Position numbers and translations under genes: made by a program. Below the pieces are notes generated by a model, which saw only the letters and a program-made list of their open reading frames with translations, had not been told where the DNA came from and did not search any database. DNA of 64,000 nucleotides, taken from Datisca glomerata (lineage: Eukaryota > Streptophyta > Magnoliopsida > Cucurbitales > Datiscaceae). This document shows positions 1 to 11,773 of this stretch, one piece after another. Position 1 is the stretch's first letter, and every line of letters begins with the position of its first letter. The stretch lies in the NCBI GenBank assembly GCA_003255025.1, contig QANY01000230.1, positions 1,498,863 to 1,562,862 on the forward strand. Reading direction: 5' to 3'.

Positions 1-113
1 TGACTGAGAATCTAGGAAATTCTTCCCCTATTGCTCGCGAAGAAAGTGATGAACAGGGTGATTGACAACTCGATTCATAGATCCTTCAAACTCCAATTTC
101 TAAAGAACTAGTC

Positions 114-404
114 TTGAACCCTAATTCATCTATGGCTAGTACAGATCAAAATATCCACTCACCTAATTTCCTTCTATCCAACGCCTGTAACCTCATATCG
201 ATTCACCTTGATTCCATAAATTTCATCTTATGGAAGTACCAAATCTCAGCCATATTGAAAGCTCATATGGTATTTGGTTTCATGGATGGCTCTTTGAAGT
301 GTCCTCCAAAATTTGTCAAAAATGATGAAGGGGCTTCCATGGATGAAGAAATAATGAAAGTGGCGGATCTAACTTTGGACGTGGAGGAAGAAACCAGAAC
401 TTGA
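114..404 (+). pseudogene. Copia gag N-terminal fragment
   Basis: An open frame of 96 codons whose middle reads like the N-terminus of plant Copia gag proteins (the Copia-like N-terminal domain just before the UBN2 gag domain). It has the NFLLSNACNLISIHLDS segment followed by an LWKYQISAILKAH block and a G-S-x-x-CPP motif. In intact elements this domain starts a polyprotein of well over 1000 residues. Here it runs into a stop after a short acidic stretch, and the sequence just downstream (405-540) shows only weak gag-like traces. With the next fragment it probably marks one Copia copy reduced by a large internal deletion. No LTR was found on either side. The ATG at 132 would also serve as a start. 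Confidence 0.65.
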
Positions 405-559
405 ACCATATTTCTCAGCCTTTAATTCTACGAACACCACCTTCAAATCAACAAAACCTCAAAAACTCAGATGGATACTCTCAATTCCAAAGCAACAACA
501 AAATTTAATGTCAAATCTTACAGACATTGGGTGTAATATCCATTTGACACCGGGCAGTC

Positions 560-700
560 CTTCGATTCTGAAATTTTTCTTAACCACCATAAATATACCA
601 CTGAATTGTTAAATATAGTTACTGATGTTACACATTATAGAAGTATAGTTGATTCTTTACAATACCTCACTTTCAGCAGTTAATCATGCTATTCATCTGG
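560..700 (+). pseudogene. Copia reverse transcriptase C-terminal fragment
   Basis: Reading forward, this stretch gives EIFLNHHKYTTELLN and then THYRSIVDSLQYLT. These match the segment at the end of Copia reverse transcriptase, where the usual text is roughly F-L-x-Q-x-K-Y-x-x-D-L-L and Y-R-x-x-V-G-x-L-Q-Y-L-T. The region between the gag fragment at 114-404 and this piece is far too short to hold protease, integrase and the RT catalytic core, so those are deleted. The frame closes soon after QYLT, where a TRPD motif would be expected. It is a dead relic with the same orientation as the gag fragment. Confidence 0.6.
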
Positions 701-1114
701 GGCAACTATTTTGCCTTCAATGCTTGAGGCCTGAATATTTTGGCCTCCTTTCGTTCGGGATTTCCACGGGGAGGGTAATTTGTTCATCCAACTTCCTGTA
801 AAGTTCTTGTTTACTTCTGCAGATCTAAATCAAAATCTCAAGATCTAGCCTGATCTTAGGTGCAGTTTCGGCTTCCTATTTTGTAAATTATTGTAACAAC
901 TCATCTCATCAATTAGCAAAAGATAATTAATGCTTATGACAACACTAAATTCATCCTAAATAGGAATCACGAATTCAATTCAAAAGCACACAATTGCTAA
1001 TAATCCGATTAATCACTAGATTAACACAAGATTTATACATCTCCGACATATTAAAAGGCAGGATTCAGAAGCCGAGACATCAAATTCATTGAAAACCTGA
1101 AAAGCAAATCCTAA
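701..1114. other. Non-coding flank, includes histone H3 3' flank
   Basis: No convincing reading frame on either strand. The part next to 1115 is the 3' flank of the minus-strand histone gene and is AT-rich, as expected for a polyadenylated plant histone transcript. I saw no animal-type histone stem-loop. Confidence 0.5.
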
Positions 1115-1567
<453 letters not shown>

Positions 1568-1636
1568 TCAATTTTCTCAAGAAAGTGACAGAAAGAAAGC
1601 GAGAATGCGATGAGAAAATCTGCTGGGTTGGAAAGC

Positions 1637-1644
1637 TATATATA
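1637..1644 (-). promoter_or_regulatory. TATA box of the histone H3 gene
   Basis: TATATATA lies 112 bases upstream of the H3 start codon on the minus strand. This predicts transcription starting near 1610 and a leader of about 85 bases. Spacing and sequence are ordinary for a plant TATA promoter. A CCAAT motif in inverted orientation lies at 1800-1804. Confidence 0.6.
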
Positions 1645-1660
1645 ATGGGCGATTTGAGAG

Positions 1661-1668
1661 GCGGGAAA
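1661..1668 (-). promoter_or_regulatory. E2F-like site upstream of histone H3
   Basis: The minus strand reads TTTCCCGC, an exact match to the E2F consensus TTTSSCGC, about 17 bases upstream of the TATA box. E2F sites are well established in S-phase-controlled plant promoters. The classical plant histone octamer and hexamer elements were not found intact. Confidence 0.5.
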
Positions 1669-1829
1669 TGTAAAAAAAAGCTTTCAATTCTTCAAAGCTT
1701 CGAACCAGTAATTTGGACCGTTTATAACTTGGAAATCGGACGGTTGACATTGTTTCAGAGAGTTCGACTCGGATTCTAATCCGTGTCACCTGGATTCGTC
1801 CAATACCTTATTTTTCAAGGGTTGTAGTT

Positions 1830-2303
1830 GGCAGGACAGGAGAGATTCTAATATGGAACCGAGGAAAATTTTTAGGGGGGAAATTTTTAGCACCCTAATT
1901 ATGTAAAACATATAACAAGAAATTCATTTTGTATATAAAAAAATATTAGGCTATTATAATATTAAGATGGATGGAAAACATGATTGAAAGAAATTATAAA
2001 TTTGTAATTTAGATTATCATGTTGATTATCTGTTACAAACATATGACTAGTTTTTTTTAAAATAATGGAACAATTGTGTTTTGAAATTTGGTATGTGAAA
2101 TTCGTGGGTAAAAAGATGTTGATTTAAATTTTTAAAACATAATATTACAATTTAAAAATAAAAAAGATTATTAAATATATTTTAAGATCACAAACTATAA
2201 GTACCAAAAAAATTTATCTCTACTAATTATATCATATCATACTATATTTAAAAGATGAGAAGTTAGAAAAACTTTTTTTGACACTTTTATCTAACAATTA
2301 TAA
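1830..2303. other. AT-rich intergenic DNA
   Basis: Very AT-rich DNA with many homopolymer runs between the histone promoter and the MULE. No gene, RNA or repeat structure that I can support. Confidence 0.5.
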
Positions 2304-2314
2304 TATTTTTTTTT

Positions 2315-2860
2315 GAGAAAATTACAATTTAGTCGCTCGAACTATCAGGTTGTCGTCATTTATAACCCTGAACTATTTTTTGCTTCATTTATAATTTTGA
2401 ACTTTTCATTTACCATCAAATCTAACCTTCCATCCATTTGCAGTTAAGTTTCTGTAAGGTTAAGTTAAAAGCGACGTATTTTTGAAATATTAAAATTATA
2501 AAATCACCTCATTCAAAACTACGCCGTTTTGGCTTCTTCTTCTTTCACACATTTTTTCCCAAAACCCAAATTTTTCACAAACCCTTCTTTACTTTTACCA
2601 TTTTCGTAGCAGGAAAAGCAACCATTTTTACCTAAGCTGCAAATCGTTCTTACCGAAGCGTTGGTCAAAGAAGACAGAGCTTGTGTCGAAGAAGAGGTAT
2701 TGTTTCTTCTTCATTTTGGCCTTTTGTAGATAGAATCTGTACTGATTTATGGGCTATGATCATCGTCCAGTAACTCAAATATGTACTTATTTTCTTGAGT
2801 TCGTTCTGTACTGATTTATGAGTTTTGTTGATTCTTTTTCGTTTTGGCTTTTGATCTGCC
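2315..2860 (+). repeat. Left terminal inverted repeat of MULE-1
   Basis: About the first 300 bases align almost base for base with the reverse complement of 6755-7057, for example the ACTATCAGGTTG and TTTTGAAATATTAAAAT blocks. A weaker match continues inward: the segments around 2705-2830, with 'actgatttatg' repeated, pair with 6470-6630. Long terminal repeats of this kind are typical of plant MULEs. Confidence 0.8.
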
Positions 2861-3171
2861 AAAGAATTTCTTGACTTTTGATCTGCCAAAGAACCTTCAA
2901 CTTATTGATTTCTTGGGTTTTGATCTGCCAAAGAATTTATTTTTTAATGGTGTCTTCCAATGCATTGGGTTTTGATTTGTATATATTATTATTTCTTCAA
3001 CTTATGGGTTTTGAAAGGGATTTTTTGGCATGTAGCAGTAAAGTTCATTTATTTTATTTCAATTTTTATCATGTAGTATATCTTGATTTTATCATAACTC
3101 ATTAAATTAAAAATATATTTGCACATGTCATAACATTACTTTATCTTGATTTTGTTTGGACAGCTTATGAA

Positions 3172-5163
3172 ATGGATGACTCATTTACTATTAATTTGTT
3201 CTTTAAAAGTATTGTTCATAAAGGGGAAAAAAGTTAGTTATGTTGGTGGGTATAGTCAAACTGTTCTAATTCTTGATTTTGATAAGTTTTCCATACTTGA
3301 GCTTCATGACATATGTAAGGAATTAGGATTGATTGATTGTATCCACTTTTATATCATGGACTAGCAAAGTAGATTAGTTGAGTTGAAAATAGATGGTGAC
3401 GTCTTAAATATGTTGGATCTTTTGTTAAAGACTAAAAGTAATTGTATAGACATATTTTTAAGCATAGTATGGATGATGATATAGAGGATGATGAATTTGA
3501 GGGCATAGGAGATGATGATATAGAGGATGATGAATTTGAGGGCGTAGGAGATGATGATATAGGTGATGACGAGTATGAGAGCGTAGGAGATGATGATCAA
3601 ATAATTCTTGAACTTTTTGAATCTAACGATGGGCATAGAACATTTCTTGGTTTTCCTATGGTCGACATAGAAATAGGGAATGAAGATGAAGCATTGTTGG
3701 AAGAGTTATATGCTCTGGTTAATTCTGATGATGAGAGTCCACATAGATATCGATCTTTTAGGTCTGACATAGACATGGACAACCCGGAACTTATGTTGGG
3801 TCAAACTTTCTCTAACCCAGAACTTATGTTCGGTCAAACTTTCTCTAACATTGGTAGTACTTGCGGGGTTTGTGTCTACAATCATCAACCTATTTTCAAG
3901 CAGTTGTATGTTTGTTTAGATGCTTGCAAGAAAGGATTTTTGTCAGGTTGTAGGCCTATGATTTGTTTAGATGCATGTCATCTAAAGGGTTATGTGCAAG
4001 TATAACTTCTAACAATTGTGGGCGTTAATGGAAATGATGGTATGTATCCAATTGCATATGTTGTTGCTGAAGGTGAAACTCGAGAAAGTTGGACATGGTT
4101 TATTGAGAATTTACTGTATGACATTGGAGATGCGAGGCAACATGGGTGAAACTTCATTTCAGACCAACAAAAGGTTATTGATTTTCTTACTTGTATATGA
4201 ATTTAGTAACTGCATTACTTAATATAATTTAGTCTTTTTTTGGTATAGGGGCTTGTGCCGACTTTAAAGGATGTGGTATCTGAAACTCGTCAACGCTTTT
4301 GTTTGAGGCATTTGTATGAGAACTTTCAGAAAGACCACAAGGGATAGATACTTAAAGATCTAGCGGAGGCAGCGACTTATGCTAGTACCAAGTCAAGTTT
4401 TGATAGATGCATGGCAGAGATGCTCAAGTTAAGTAAGGCTGCCCATGATCACCTCGAACAAACGCCTGCAGTGCATTGGTCAAAACATGCATTTAGCGCA
4501 TTCCCTAAGTGGGATATATTTTTTAACAATCTTTCTCAATGCTTCAATTCGAAGATACTTGATGCAAGACCTAAGCCTTTGCTTACAATGATGGAAATGA
4601 TTAGGAGATACTTGATGACACAGATCCATAAGAATCGGGATGATATGATCAGGTATCCTGGGCCCATATGTCCATAGATTCAAGATAAGTTGGAAAAGAG
4701 TAAGGAAGATAGAAGAATGTGCAGACATACATGGTCTAGTGGGTCTAAATTTGAGGTTAATTGCGATGGAGAGCAATGTGTAGTGGACTTAGATCAACAC
4801 ACTTGTGGTTGTTATGTGTGGGACCTTACAGGAATCCCATGTAAGCATGTTGTGTTGGCAATTGCATTAAAGAAAGATAAGCCGAAGTATATGTGAATAA
4901 GTACTTTTGGAAGGACACATTTATAAAGACATACTCGATTTATGGCAGGTGTCGACTAGCACATAAGTACTTCCACCACTGATTATAAGGTAACCAGGTA
5001 GACCCAAGAAGTAAAAAAGCAGGAGACATCTCAATGAGGTTCCTAACAACTCTTACTTGGTAAAAAGAAATGTAGTGCTCAAGTGTAGCAAATGCAAACA
5101 AGTTGGTCATAATACAAGAACGTGTAGGGGACTTACAAAGGCCAAAGCAAAAGGCAAAGAGGT
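3172..5163 (+). pseudogene. MuDR-type transposase of MULE-1, broken
   Basis: The remains follow the usual domain order. At 3172-3460 lies the N-terminal MuDR domain (MDDSFTINLFF, then YVGGYSQ and ELHDICKELG), with a frame jump in the A-run near 3230. An acidic tandem repeat follows at 3472-3598. The DDE transposase core begins with KGFLSGCRPMICLDACHLKG near 3930-3990, and SDQQK follows at about 4160. An intron of about 80 bases (GT near 4172, AG near 4250) separates SDQQK from GLVPTLKDV. A SWIM zinc finger (CGCYVWDLTGIPCKH) lies near 4804-4850, and a CCHC knuckle (CSKCKQVGHNTRTC) near 5080-5130. Several in-frame stops, for example after ICP near 4678, prevent a full protein. In life the enzyme binds the terminal repeats and cuts and pastes the element. 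Confidence 0.85.
3472..3598 (+). repeat. 39-bp tandem repeat coding an acidic 13-residue unit
   Basis: GATGATGATA recurs at 3472, 3511 and 3550, and a partial fourth unit starts at 3589, an exact 39-bp period. It encodes DDDIEDDEFEGIG-like units, giving a strongly acidic segment between the N-terminal domain and the DDE core of the MULE-1 transposase. Confidence 0.9.
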
Positions 5164-5169
5164 AATTAT

Positions 5170-6469
5170 TCTCCATATATGTTTTCAATTGTCGTCTATA
5201 TAAAATAACTTATAATTTTTGTTAATGTTACAAGGTTCTACAAGTGTATGTCGAGAATCGAACTATATGGGATTTAGGGTACCAAACGATGGAATGAAGA
5301 AAATGTCAAAAAAGTGCCGGGGACATTTACTCAACAAAAAAGCTGTTTATATGGTAGAATTTGTTGGCTGGATTTGGCATTTTTAACTGGTAAATGGTTG
5401 ATTTTGTTGGCTGGACTAGTAAATGGCATTTTGTTGGTTGGACTAGTTAATAAACAACATTGCATTTAATATGAGTATCCTACAAAATTGATATTCTACG
5501 AATTCTTAAAGATGACTAGTAATAAGGAAAATTGATATTGTAAATTTACATAGGTAATGAATATTACATTCTACTATCAACATTATGTAATTGTAAAATT
5601 ATAAAAAAAGATTATGAGAAAAACACCCAAAATGGACGAAAGTGGAATTTCTTTTGCACTAATTTTTTCTTCCGTCTCCTTGATACTCTTTTTACTAAAC
5701 TTATTCAACTCTTATAATTTCAAAATAAGTTTATCTTTGTCAACATTGCTCTTCACAAGTTCATCCACCATTTGACATTTTTCTTCAATTCCCATTGAAT
5801 ATTTCTACCTTGTTTACTTTTCGTAGAAGGTTGGGTATGATTTGAGTGATCGAACACACATAGGCGGATTGTCCCAATCAAAATAATCACAATTATTTCC
5901 TTCGTGCAATATGAAAACCAATCAAACTAATGTATAATTTGCATCCCATAGCTTAAACAAAATAATTCGGACAACACACCTCATCATAATGTTTACATCC
6001 CCAAAATCTTTTTCCATTATCTATCCATGATGTTTTCAATACAACATTGTTATTGTAAGCCTATTTAGTATATTTCTATGGAGGCTATTAGACAAGCCAT
6101 GAATGTTATCGGACGAGTAACTAGATGACATGTACATAAATGATTAACATGATCAAATTTAGAAAATCACATATGTCCACATATTCAAGATAACATGATC
6201 AGCACAGATTTGATAAACTCAAGAAATTTCAATACAGATTCAGTAAGTAATTGAGTCGGGTCTTATACGATAAACTCAAGAAATTTCAATACTGATTCAG
6301 GTCCTAGAATGGGAGGCAAAAATACTTTGCTAAGATCAGTACAGATTCACAGAAAATCGAAGTAATACCTGAACCAAAACCGATGGCTGCTACGAATGGT
6401 ACCACAAAGAAGAAATAGTACCTGAACGAAGCAAAAAATAAAACTAAATAACGAGTACAAAAGGCCAAA
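5170..6469. other. Non-coding interior of MULE-1
   Basis: AT-rich sequence after the transposase. No domain was recognised on either strand. The direct repeat 'gataaactcaagaaatttcaatac' occurs twice, around 6212 and 6270. This may be subterminal sequence of the element. Confidence 0.5.
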
Positions 6470-7057
6470 ACGAAGAACCAACAAAGCCCATAAATTAGTA
6501 CAAAACGAATCAAGAAAATCAGTACATATTCGAGCTACTGGACGTAGATCAAAGTCCATAAATTAATACATAATTACTCAAGAAAACCAGTACGATTTCC
6601 AGCTACAGAAGGCCAAAACAAAGAAGAAACAGTACTTGTCTTCTTCACCCATGCTTTGAGCTCTGTCTTCTTCGACCCACACTTCAAGTTACTCCTTCTT
6701 CGACCCACAATGCCCAGTCTTCTTCTCCCCACGAAGAATGGATGCTTTGAAGCTGCGAAAATGGTAAAAGTAAAAAAGGGTTTGTGAAAAATGGGGTTTG
6801 GAAAAAAATGTGTTTGAAAACAAAAATAACAAAAATGAAGCCCAAACGACCTAGTTTTGAAGGAACGATTTTATAAATTTTAATATTTCAAAACTACGTT
6901 GTTTTAACTTAAACTAACAGAAACTTAACTACCAACGGATGTTAGTTTAGATTTGACAGCAAATGAAAAGTTAAAAGTTATAAATGAAGCAAAAAATAGT
7001 TCAAAGTTATAAATGACAGCAACCTGATAGTTTGAGAAACTAAATTGTAATTTTTCC
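6470..7057 (-). repeat. Right terminal inverted repeat of MULE-1
   Basis: Reverse complement of the left end, strongest from 6755 to 7057 and weaker further in. It ends in ...AATTGTAATTTTTCC immediately before the TATTTTTTG duplication. Confidence 0.8.
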
Positions 7058-7098
7058 TATTTTTTGTTAAAAGTTAATACATTTCAACCACAAATATA

Positions 7099-7180
7099 CA
7101 AAATGCAAGGGACATACCCCATGTATTATTAAGATAAAACTGCCAAAATGCAAGAGACATACCCCAAGTGTTATTTAAGG
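7099..7180. repeat. Short direct repeat, 45-bp period
   Basis: The text AAAATGCAAGGGACATACCCC is repeated with one change about 45 bases later (7146 onward). It lies between the MULE-1 end and the LINE fragment, and its origin is not clear. Confidence 0.6.
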
Positions 7181-7184
7181 GCTG

Positions 7185-9098
7185 GCAAACATCATTTTAA
7201 GCAACCTTAGAACAATAACGATTGTCCACAGAGGCATACCAAAGAAAGTTACGAATAACATCCTCCACTTTTTGCCCAAAAGCTTTGAATAGATACCAAA
7301 ATAGCTTTGATAAGTTGAAGTCTTCTTGCAAAAGATAAAAACCAGTTCTTCCAAGACATTACTCTAATAATAATCTTCTCAATCAAAGTTGTACAATCAT
7401 TCCTTGACAATTTGGAAGAAATTAAAAGAACATCCAAATATCTATCAGGGAATTCACCTAATTGAAACCCAGTAGCATTAATCAACAGCTCCTTATCAAT
7501 GTCATTCACACCAGTGCAAAACAAGTAACTTTTTGTTGGGTTTAGTCTAAGTCCAAACGACACTTTGAAGAGATCTAAACTATTTATTATAACTTTTATC
7601 GATATGAGATCACCCTTAAATAACATAAACAAATCATCAAAAATGACATATTCACAATATTCAAGTCTTTGCATCTCCAATGAAAGAAAAAATCAGAAAA
7701 TTTAGCCACCCTCCTCATAATGCCCATTAAGCTTTCATGACTAAAACAAACATGTAATGAGAGATAAGATCTCCTTGTCTAAGGCCCTTAGCTCCCCTAA
7801 AAGAAACTTTTCAGCTGCGCATTGATTTTAATTGAGTATGAAGCAGTCGAAATACACTCCATAACCCAACTAACAAATAAATGAGGAAAATAACAGCAGC
7901 TAAAAGTTTCTCTACAAAAAGCCAACTCACACTATCATAAGCCTTCATTAAATCAACCTTCATAGCACACCTAGGAGAAAACATTGACTTATGATAGCCT
8001 CTAACAAGTCTTTGAGTCAACAGAATATTGTCAGAAATCCTTCTTCGAGGAATAGAAACAGTCTGGTCGATATCAACTAGGTAAGGCATAACACATCTCA
8101 ATTTATCAGCTAACAACTTACTAATGCATTTGTAAATTATAGTGCAACATGAGATAAGTCAATAATCTTGACCTCTTGAAGGATTGGATATATTTTAGAG
8201 ATCAAAGTAAAACATTCGCATTAATTTATTTTAGCAGTTTACCCGAGTTAAAGAACTGTAGAACAACAACAACTACATCAGGACCAACTATGTTCCACAC
8301 TTTTTTAGAAGTATCAGCGGAGAAACCATATAGGCCATCACTTATATCATTACTTAAAGCAAAAATAGTTTTCCTTTACATTTTCCTGCAAAAAAAAGGT
8401 TGAATAAGCATGTTGATATCATCTTGAGTAACGTTCTCGTGAAAAATCAGCTTTATAATATCTCAATTCAGCTCAGGAATATGATTTGGAGTCCCTAAAA
8501 GATTCTGGAAAAAGGACAGAATATGGCTCTCAATATCACCCGAATCCTCAAAAAGACAACCATTATGATAAATCAAGGTATTAATCCTGGATTGAGCCTT
8601 GCGCTTCTTAAGAACTTTGAAAAAATAAGCAGAGTTTTGATCTCCCAAATTTAACCATTGCACTCTAGCTTTTTGCTACAAGAAATTGGCTATGACAAAT
8701 TTTTCCTGATGTCGCAAGAAAATGTCAGACTGATTAGCATTCAATTCTGTTTGCATAACATCTAATTTACTTTCTAACACCCAGCTAGAAATATCACTAC
8801 AGCTCATGGTCGTCTTTCTAGGGACAGATTTAGCATTGTTAAGCTTCTTATATAACTGATACATAACAACCCCAGAAATTTCAATATTCCAAGCAATTTC
8901 AACTATATTCAAGAATACAGGTCTATCTCCCCAAAATTTGAAGTATTTAAAAATTGTTTTTAGCTTATGTACTAAAGTATTCGATTTGATAATTATGGGA
9001 GAATGATCAGATACCCCAAAATTATGAAAATGAACACATGTATTAGGAAAATAGTCCAACGTCTGAGAATTGGCCAAAACTCTGTCGATTTTGCAATA
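7185..9098 (-). pseudogene. LINE-A, L1-type retrotransposon fragment
   Basis: Read on the minus strand, the order is endonuclease end, linker, reverse transcriptase. KIDRVLAN and FGVSDHSPI near 9090-8990 are the C-terminal part of an apurinic-type endonuclease. WLNLGDQNSAYFFK near 8650 is the linker typical of plant L1. ISDNILL and KVDLMKAYDSVSW near 8040-7920 are RT blocks. FDDLFMLFKGD near 7640 holds the two catalytic aspartates, with F in place of the usual A before them. LNPTKSYLF and the RNFLW region follow down to about 7190. The fragment is truncated at both ends, lacks the zinc-finger and RNase H parts, and has stops and frame changes (for example near 8110 and 7690). It cannot make a product. 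It once copied itself by target-primed reverse transcription. Confidence 0.85.
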
Positions 9099-9099
9099 C

Positions 9100-9790
9100 T
9101 AGTTGAAAAATATGGCTTTGAACGCCATTTGAAGTACTTGTGTAGATCTCGATTGAAGGTGAATGAGGAGAATGAGGGAACTCATTAACACTCATGTAAG
9201 AAGCTTTGTGGGTATGTTACCGTGATACTAGAGAGCAATTCGTGCATTATGGCTATTATTTAGGTTTGGGTTACCAACTCCTAATCTTATCTTCAAGAGA
9301 AGTTTTATTCGTTTAGATACTTATAAACGTGGTTTCTTACAAGGATGTAGACCATTTATTGGCCTAGATGGTTCTCATTTGAAAGGACCATATGAAAGCG
9401 TTGTTGTCGGCCGTTGTTGCTATGGCTATGGATGGAAACTATGCCTTATTTCATGTCGCCATTGTTGTGTTTGAAATGGAGAAAGGGATAATTGGTCCTT
9501 TCTTCGTTTGCAATTGAATACATAAGTGATATATTTTGCTCTTGACATTTATGTCGGATCGGCAAAAGGTAAGTATATATTGGTTTATTTACTTAATTAA
9601 TGAACATTTTTTTTTTATAGGAACTCGCTGAAACAACTGATGAGATCTTTCCAAATTTCAAACATTGAAGCTATGCCAAACATTTATTCCATAACTTTAA
9701 CGAGAAGGATAAGAAGTTCAGGCCACCTATGCAAACTAGATTTGAATTCGCCTAATTGTTTAGGATTGATGTAATACATTTTTTTCTATT
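9100..9790 (+). pseudogene. MULE-2, second Mutator transposase fragment
   Basis: Forward reading gives FKRSFIRLDTYKRGFLQGCRPFIGLDGSHLKGPY near 9290-9395, the start of the MuDR DDE core. Next come AMDGNYALF, MSDRQK near 9550-9567 and ELAETTDEIFPNFKH near 9622-9668. Between MSDRQK and ELAET is a GT-AG intron-like gap (GTAAGTATAT to TTTATAG). The N-terminus and the C-terminal SWIM region are missing, and several stops are present. The sequence differs clearly from MULE-1, so it is a different subfamily. It abuts the truncated 5' side of LINE-A at about 9100 and the next inverted-repeat element at 9863. Confidence 0.75.
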
Positions 9791-11360
9791 GAGATTCGCA
9801 TGGTGGGTCACTTTCTTCTTAATCTGTTTTTATTGTAAACCACATGGCGGTACATTCTTTTTGGCTAAAATGTAAAATACATTCCTACACTTTGATCAAA
9901 CTGTAAACTATACCCTTATATTTTTTCGTATATTTTATACTCATACACTTTGACTAAACTATAAAAATATAACCTCGTTAGAAATTCCGTAAAAAATAAC
10001 TTTAAAAGGCACGTGCCACACACGTGCCTAACGTCCATTAACTTCCGTTAACATGTCTGTTATTGGAAGTTAAGTGAAGTGAAGTCAATATTTTCCTACT
10101 TTTTTACTTTTACTTTTAGTCTTTGTTGTTTACAGCCTTAAATCGAAAATTACAGGGGAGAGGGAAAGGTTTCATCACGACAGAGAGGGAAGAGGGGTTA
10201 GAGTTTGATTTTTTGGCCAGGTCTAAGGGTCAAAGATGTCAAAAAAATTTTAGGAACTCTTTCGGGTATGTACTATAGTTTGATTATTCATTTTTTTCTT
10301 CCGATTTTGAGTTTTCATGGCTCGATTTCTGTTAGAGCAGTGACCAACGATTCTGGAGCCTCTCTCACTGGACCTGACCAGGCTTCTTCTCCTCTTGTCT
10401 TTCTTCATGTCCTCTTCTTGTTCATTTTCTCCTCTTTTCCTTCTTCTATGATATAAGTTTTTGGATCTCTAAATTTCTGATTTTGAATCTATGAATCTTT
10501 GAACATCTAGGTTCTTTTTTTCTTTGAAATTAGGGTTTATTTATATGAAATTAGGGCTTGTTGAAATTAGTAGTTGAATTGATTTTGGTGTTTGAAATGA
10601 TTTTGGGTTTTTTGATTTTTGGTATTTGAATTGATTTCGTTATGTGAAACTAGGGCTTATGGATGTAGTTGAACTGATTTTGGTGTGTTTCTCTGTTTAC
10701 CTGTAAGAATTCGTGAAAAGGTGCCTCATCCCTAGCAACTTAAATTTCTATAAAATTTCTGCATTTTTCTCATCTTGACTGTCATCTCATTATCCTGTCC
10801 TTCCATGAAAACCATTATGGTAAACACTGAATTATGCATGTATTTGTTATCTTCCTCTAGGTCTGCCAGATATTTCATGTTGTCAATTCAAATTGACTGC
10901 TTCCATTTTACCCATTGCTTTTGTATAAAAACATTTACCTGAAAATGATTGACAAAACTCACCTGATTGTGTAGAAAATTAATTGAATTAATATTAAATT
11001 TTGAATACTTATATTGATTAATTTACCTCCAAACAATATTAATTAGTAAAAGAAAGGGGGACATATAATTTGTCAAAAAGTAGTGGATTCATACATATTA
11101 CTATATCTCAATTGGCTCATCATTTGTCAAAAAATAGGATTTGCTATAGTTAAGACATATAATTAGAATGTGACAAAATTTCATAAAGCATTATAACCTT
11201 TTTGCAGGGGATTCTTAAGATTTGTTCAAGGCTTATTTTAATTCTTACCATGGGGAGGAAATTGTTCACTTCATATGTTTGGATGGGGGCATAACAACAG
11301 AACATGCAACCAACCTCCCAACTAAAAAATGAAGATTCGAAAGACGATTGCACGTATTTT

Positions 11361-11432
11361 AATATAATCTTATTAAATAATTTCAATATAATCTTATTAA
11401 ATAATTTTAATATAATTTTATTGAATTTTGTT
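11361..11432 (+). repeat. 24-bp tandem repeat, three copies
   Basis: AATATAAT units begin at 11361, 11385 and 11409, an exact 24-bp period. Copies one and two are nearly identical; copy three has diverged. The frame through them reads NIILLNNF three times, probably without meaning. Confidence 0.85.
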
Positions 11433-11773
11433 TACGTTGCTGCTAGTATGCACCAATCTCAGAGTGTTGGAGAACAATTGACTGCTGCAACGAGGACTCA
11501 ATTACTCGTACGTGTTGTTAAAATTTATCGTTTACATTTATTATTAGTTTTTTACTATTTAATAATCATCTTATTGAATAGGTTCGAAGAGTTACGACTG
11601 ATGTGATATGATCTCAATGACTGTCGACTATTGTGTAGGGATCTTAGAAAATGTCAAGTGTTGTCCAACTTCCTAGAATAAGTCCTAGGAAGAAATCAAT
11701 TCCGACTAGTAGCCCTAGGAAGACAAAGGATGTTATTAGAAATATGTGATATCAATTGTGAGTATTTGATGAT

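Larger units (their letters stand above)
2315..7057 (+). mobile_element. MULE-1, Mutator-like DNA transposon, decayed
   Basis: A 4.74-kb element with long imperfect terminal inverted repeats and an internal MuDR-type transposase. The left end reads GAGAAAATTACAATTTAGT and the right end, reverse-complemented, reads GGAAAAATTACAATTTAGT. The flanking bases TATTTTTTTTT (2304-2314) and TATTTTTTGTT (7058-7068) match at 10 of 11 positions. This fits the 9-11 bp target duplication of Mutator elements, although T-rich DNA lowers the certainty of its exact length. The transposase lies in the same direction as the coordinates and is broken. Everything from about 5170 to the right terminal repeat is non-coding. 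Confidence 0.85.
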
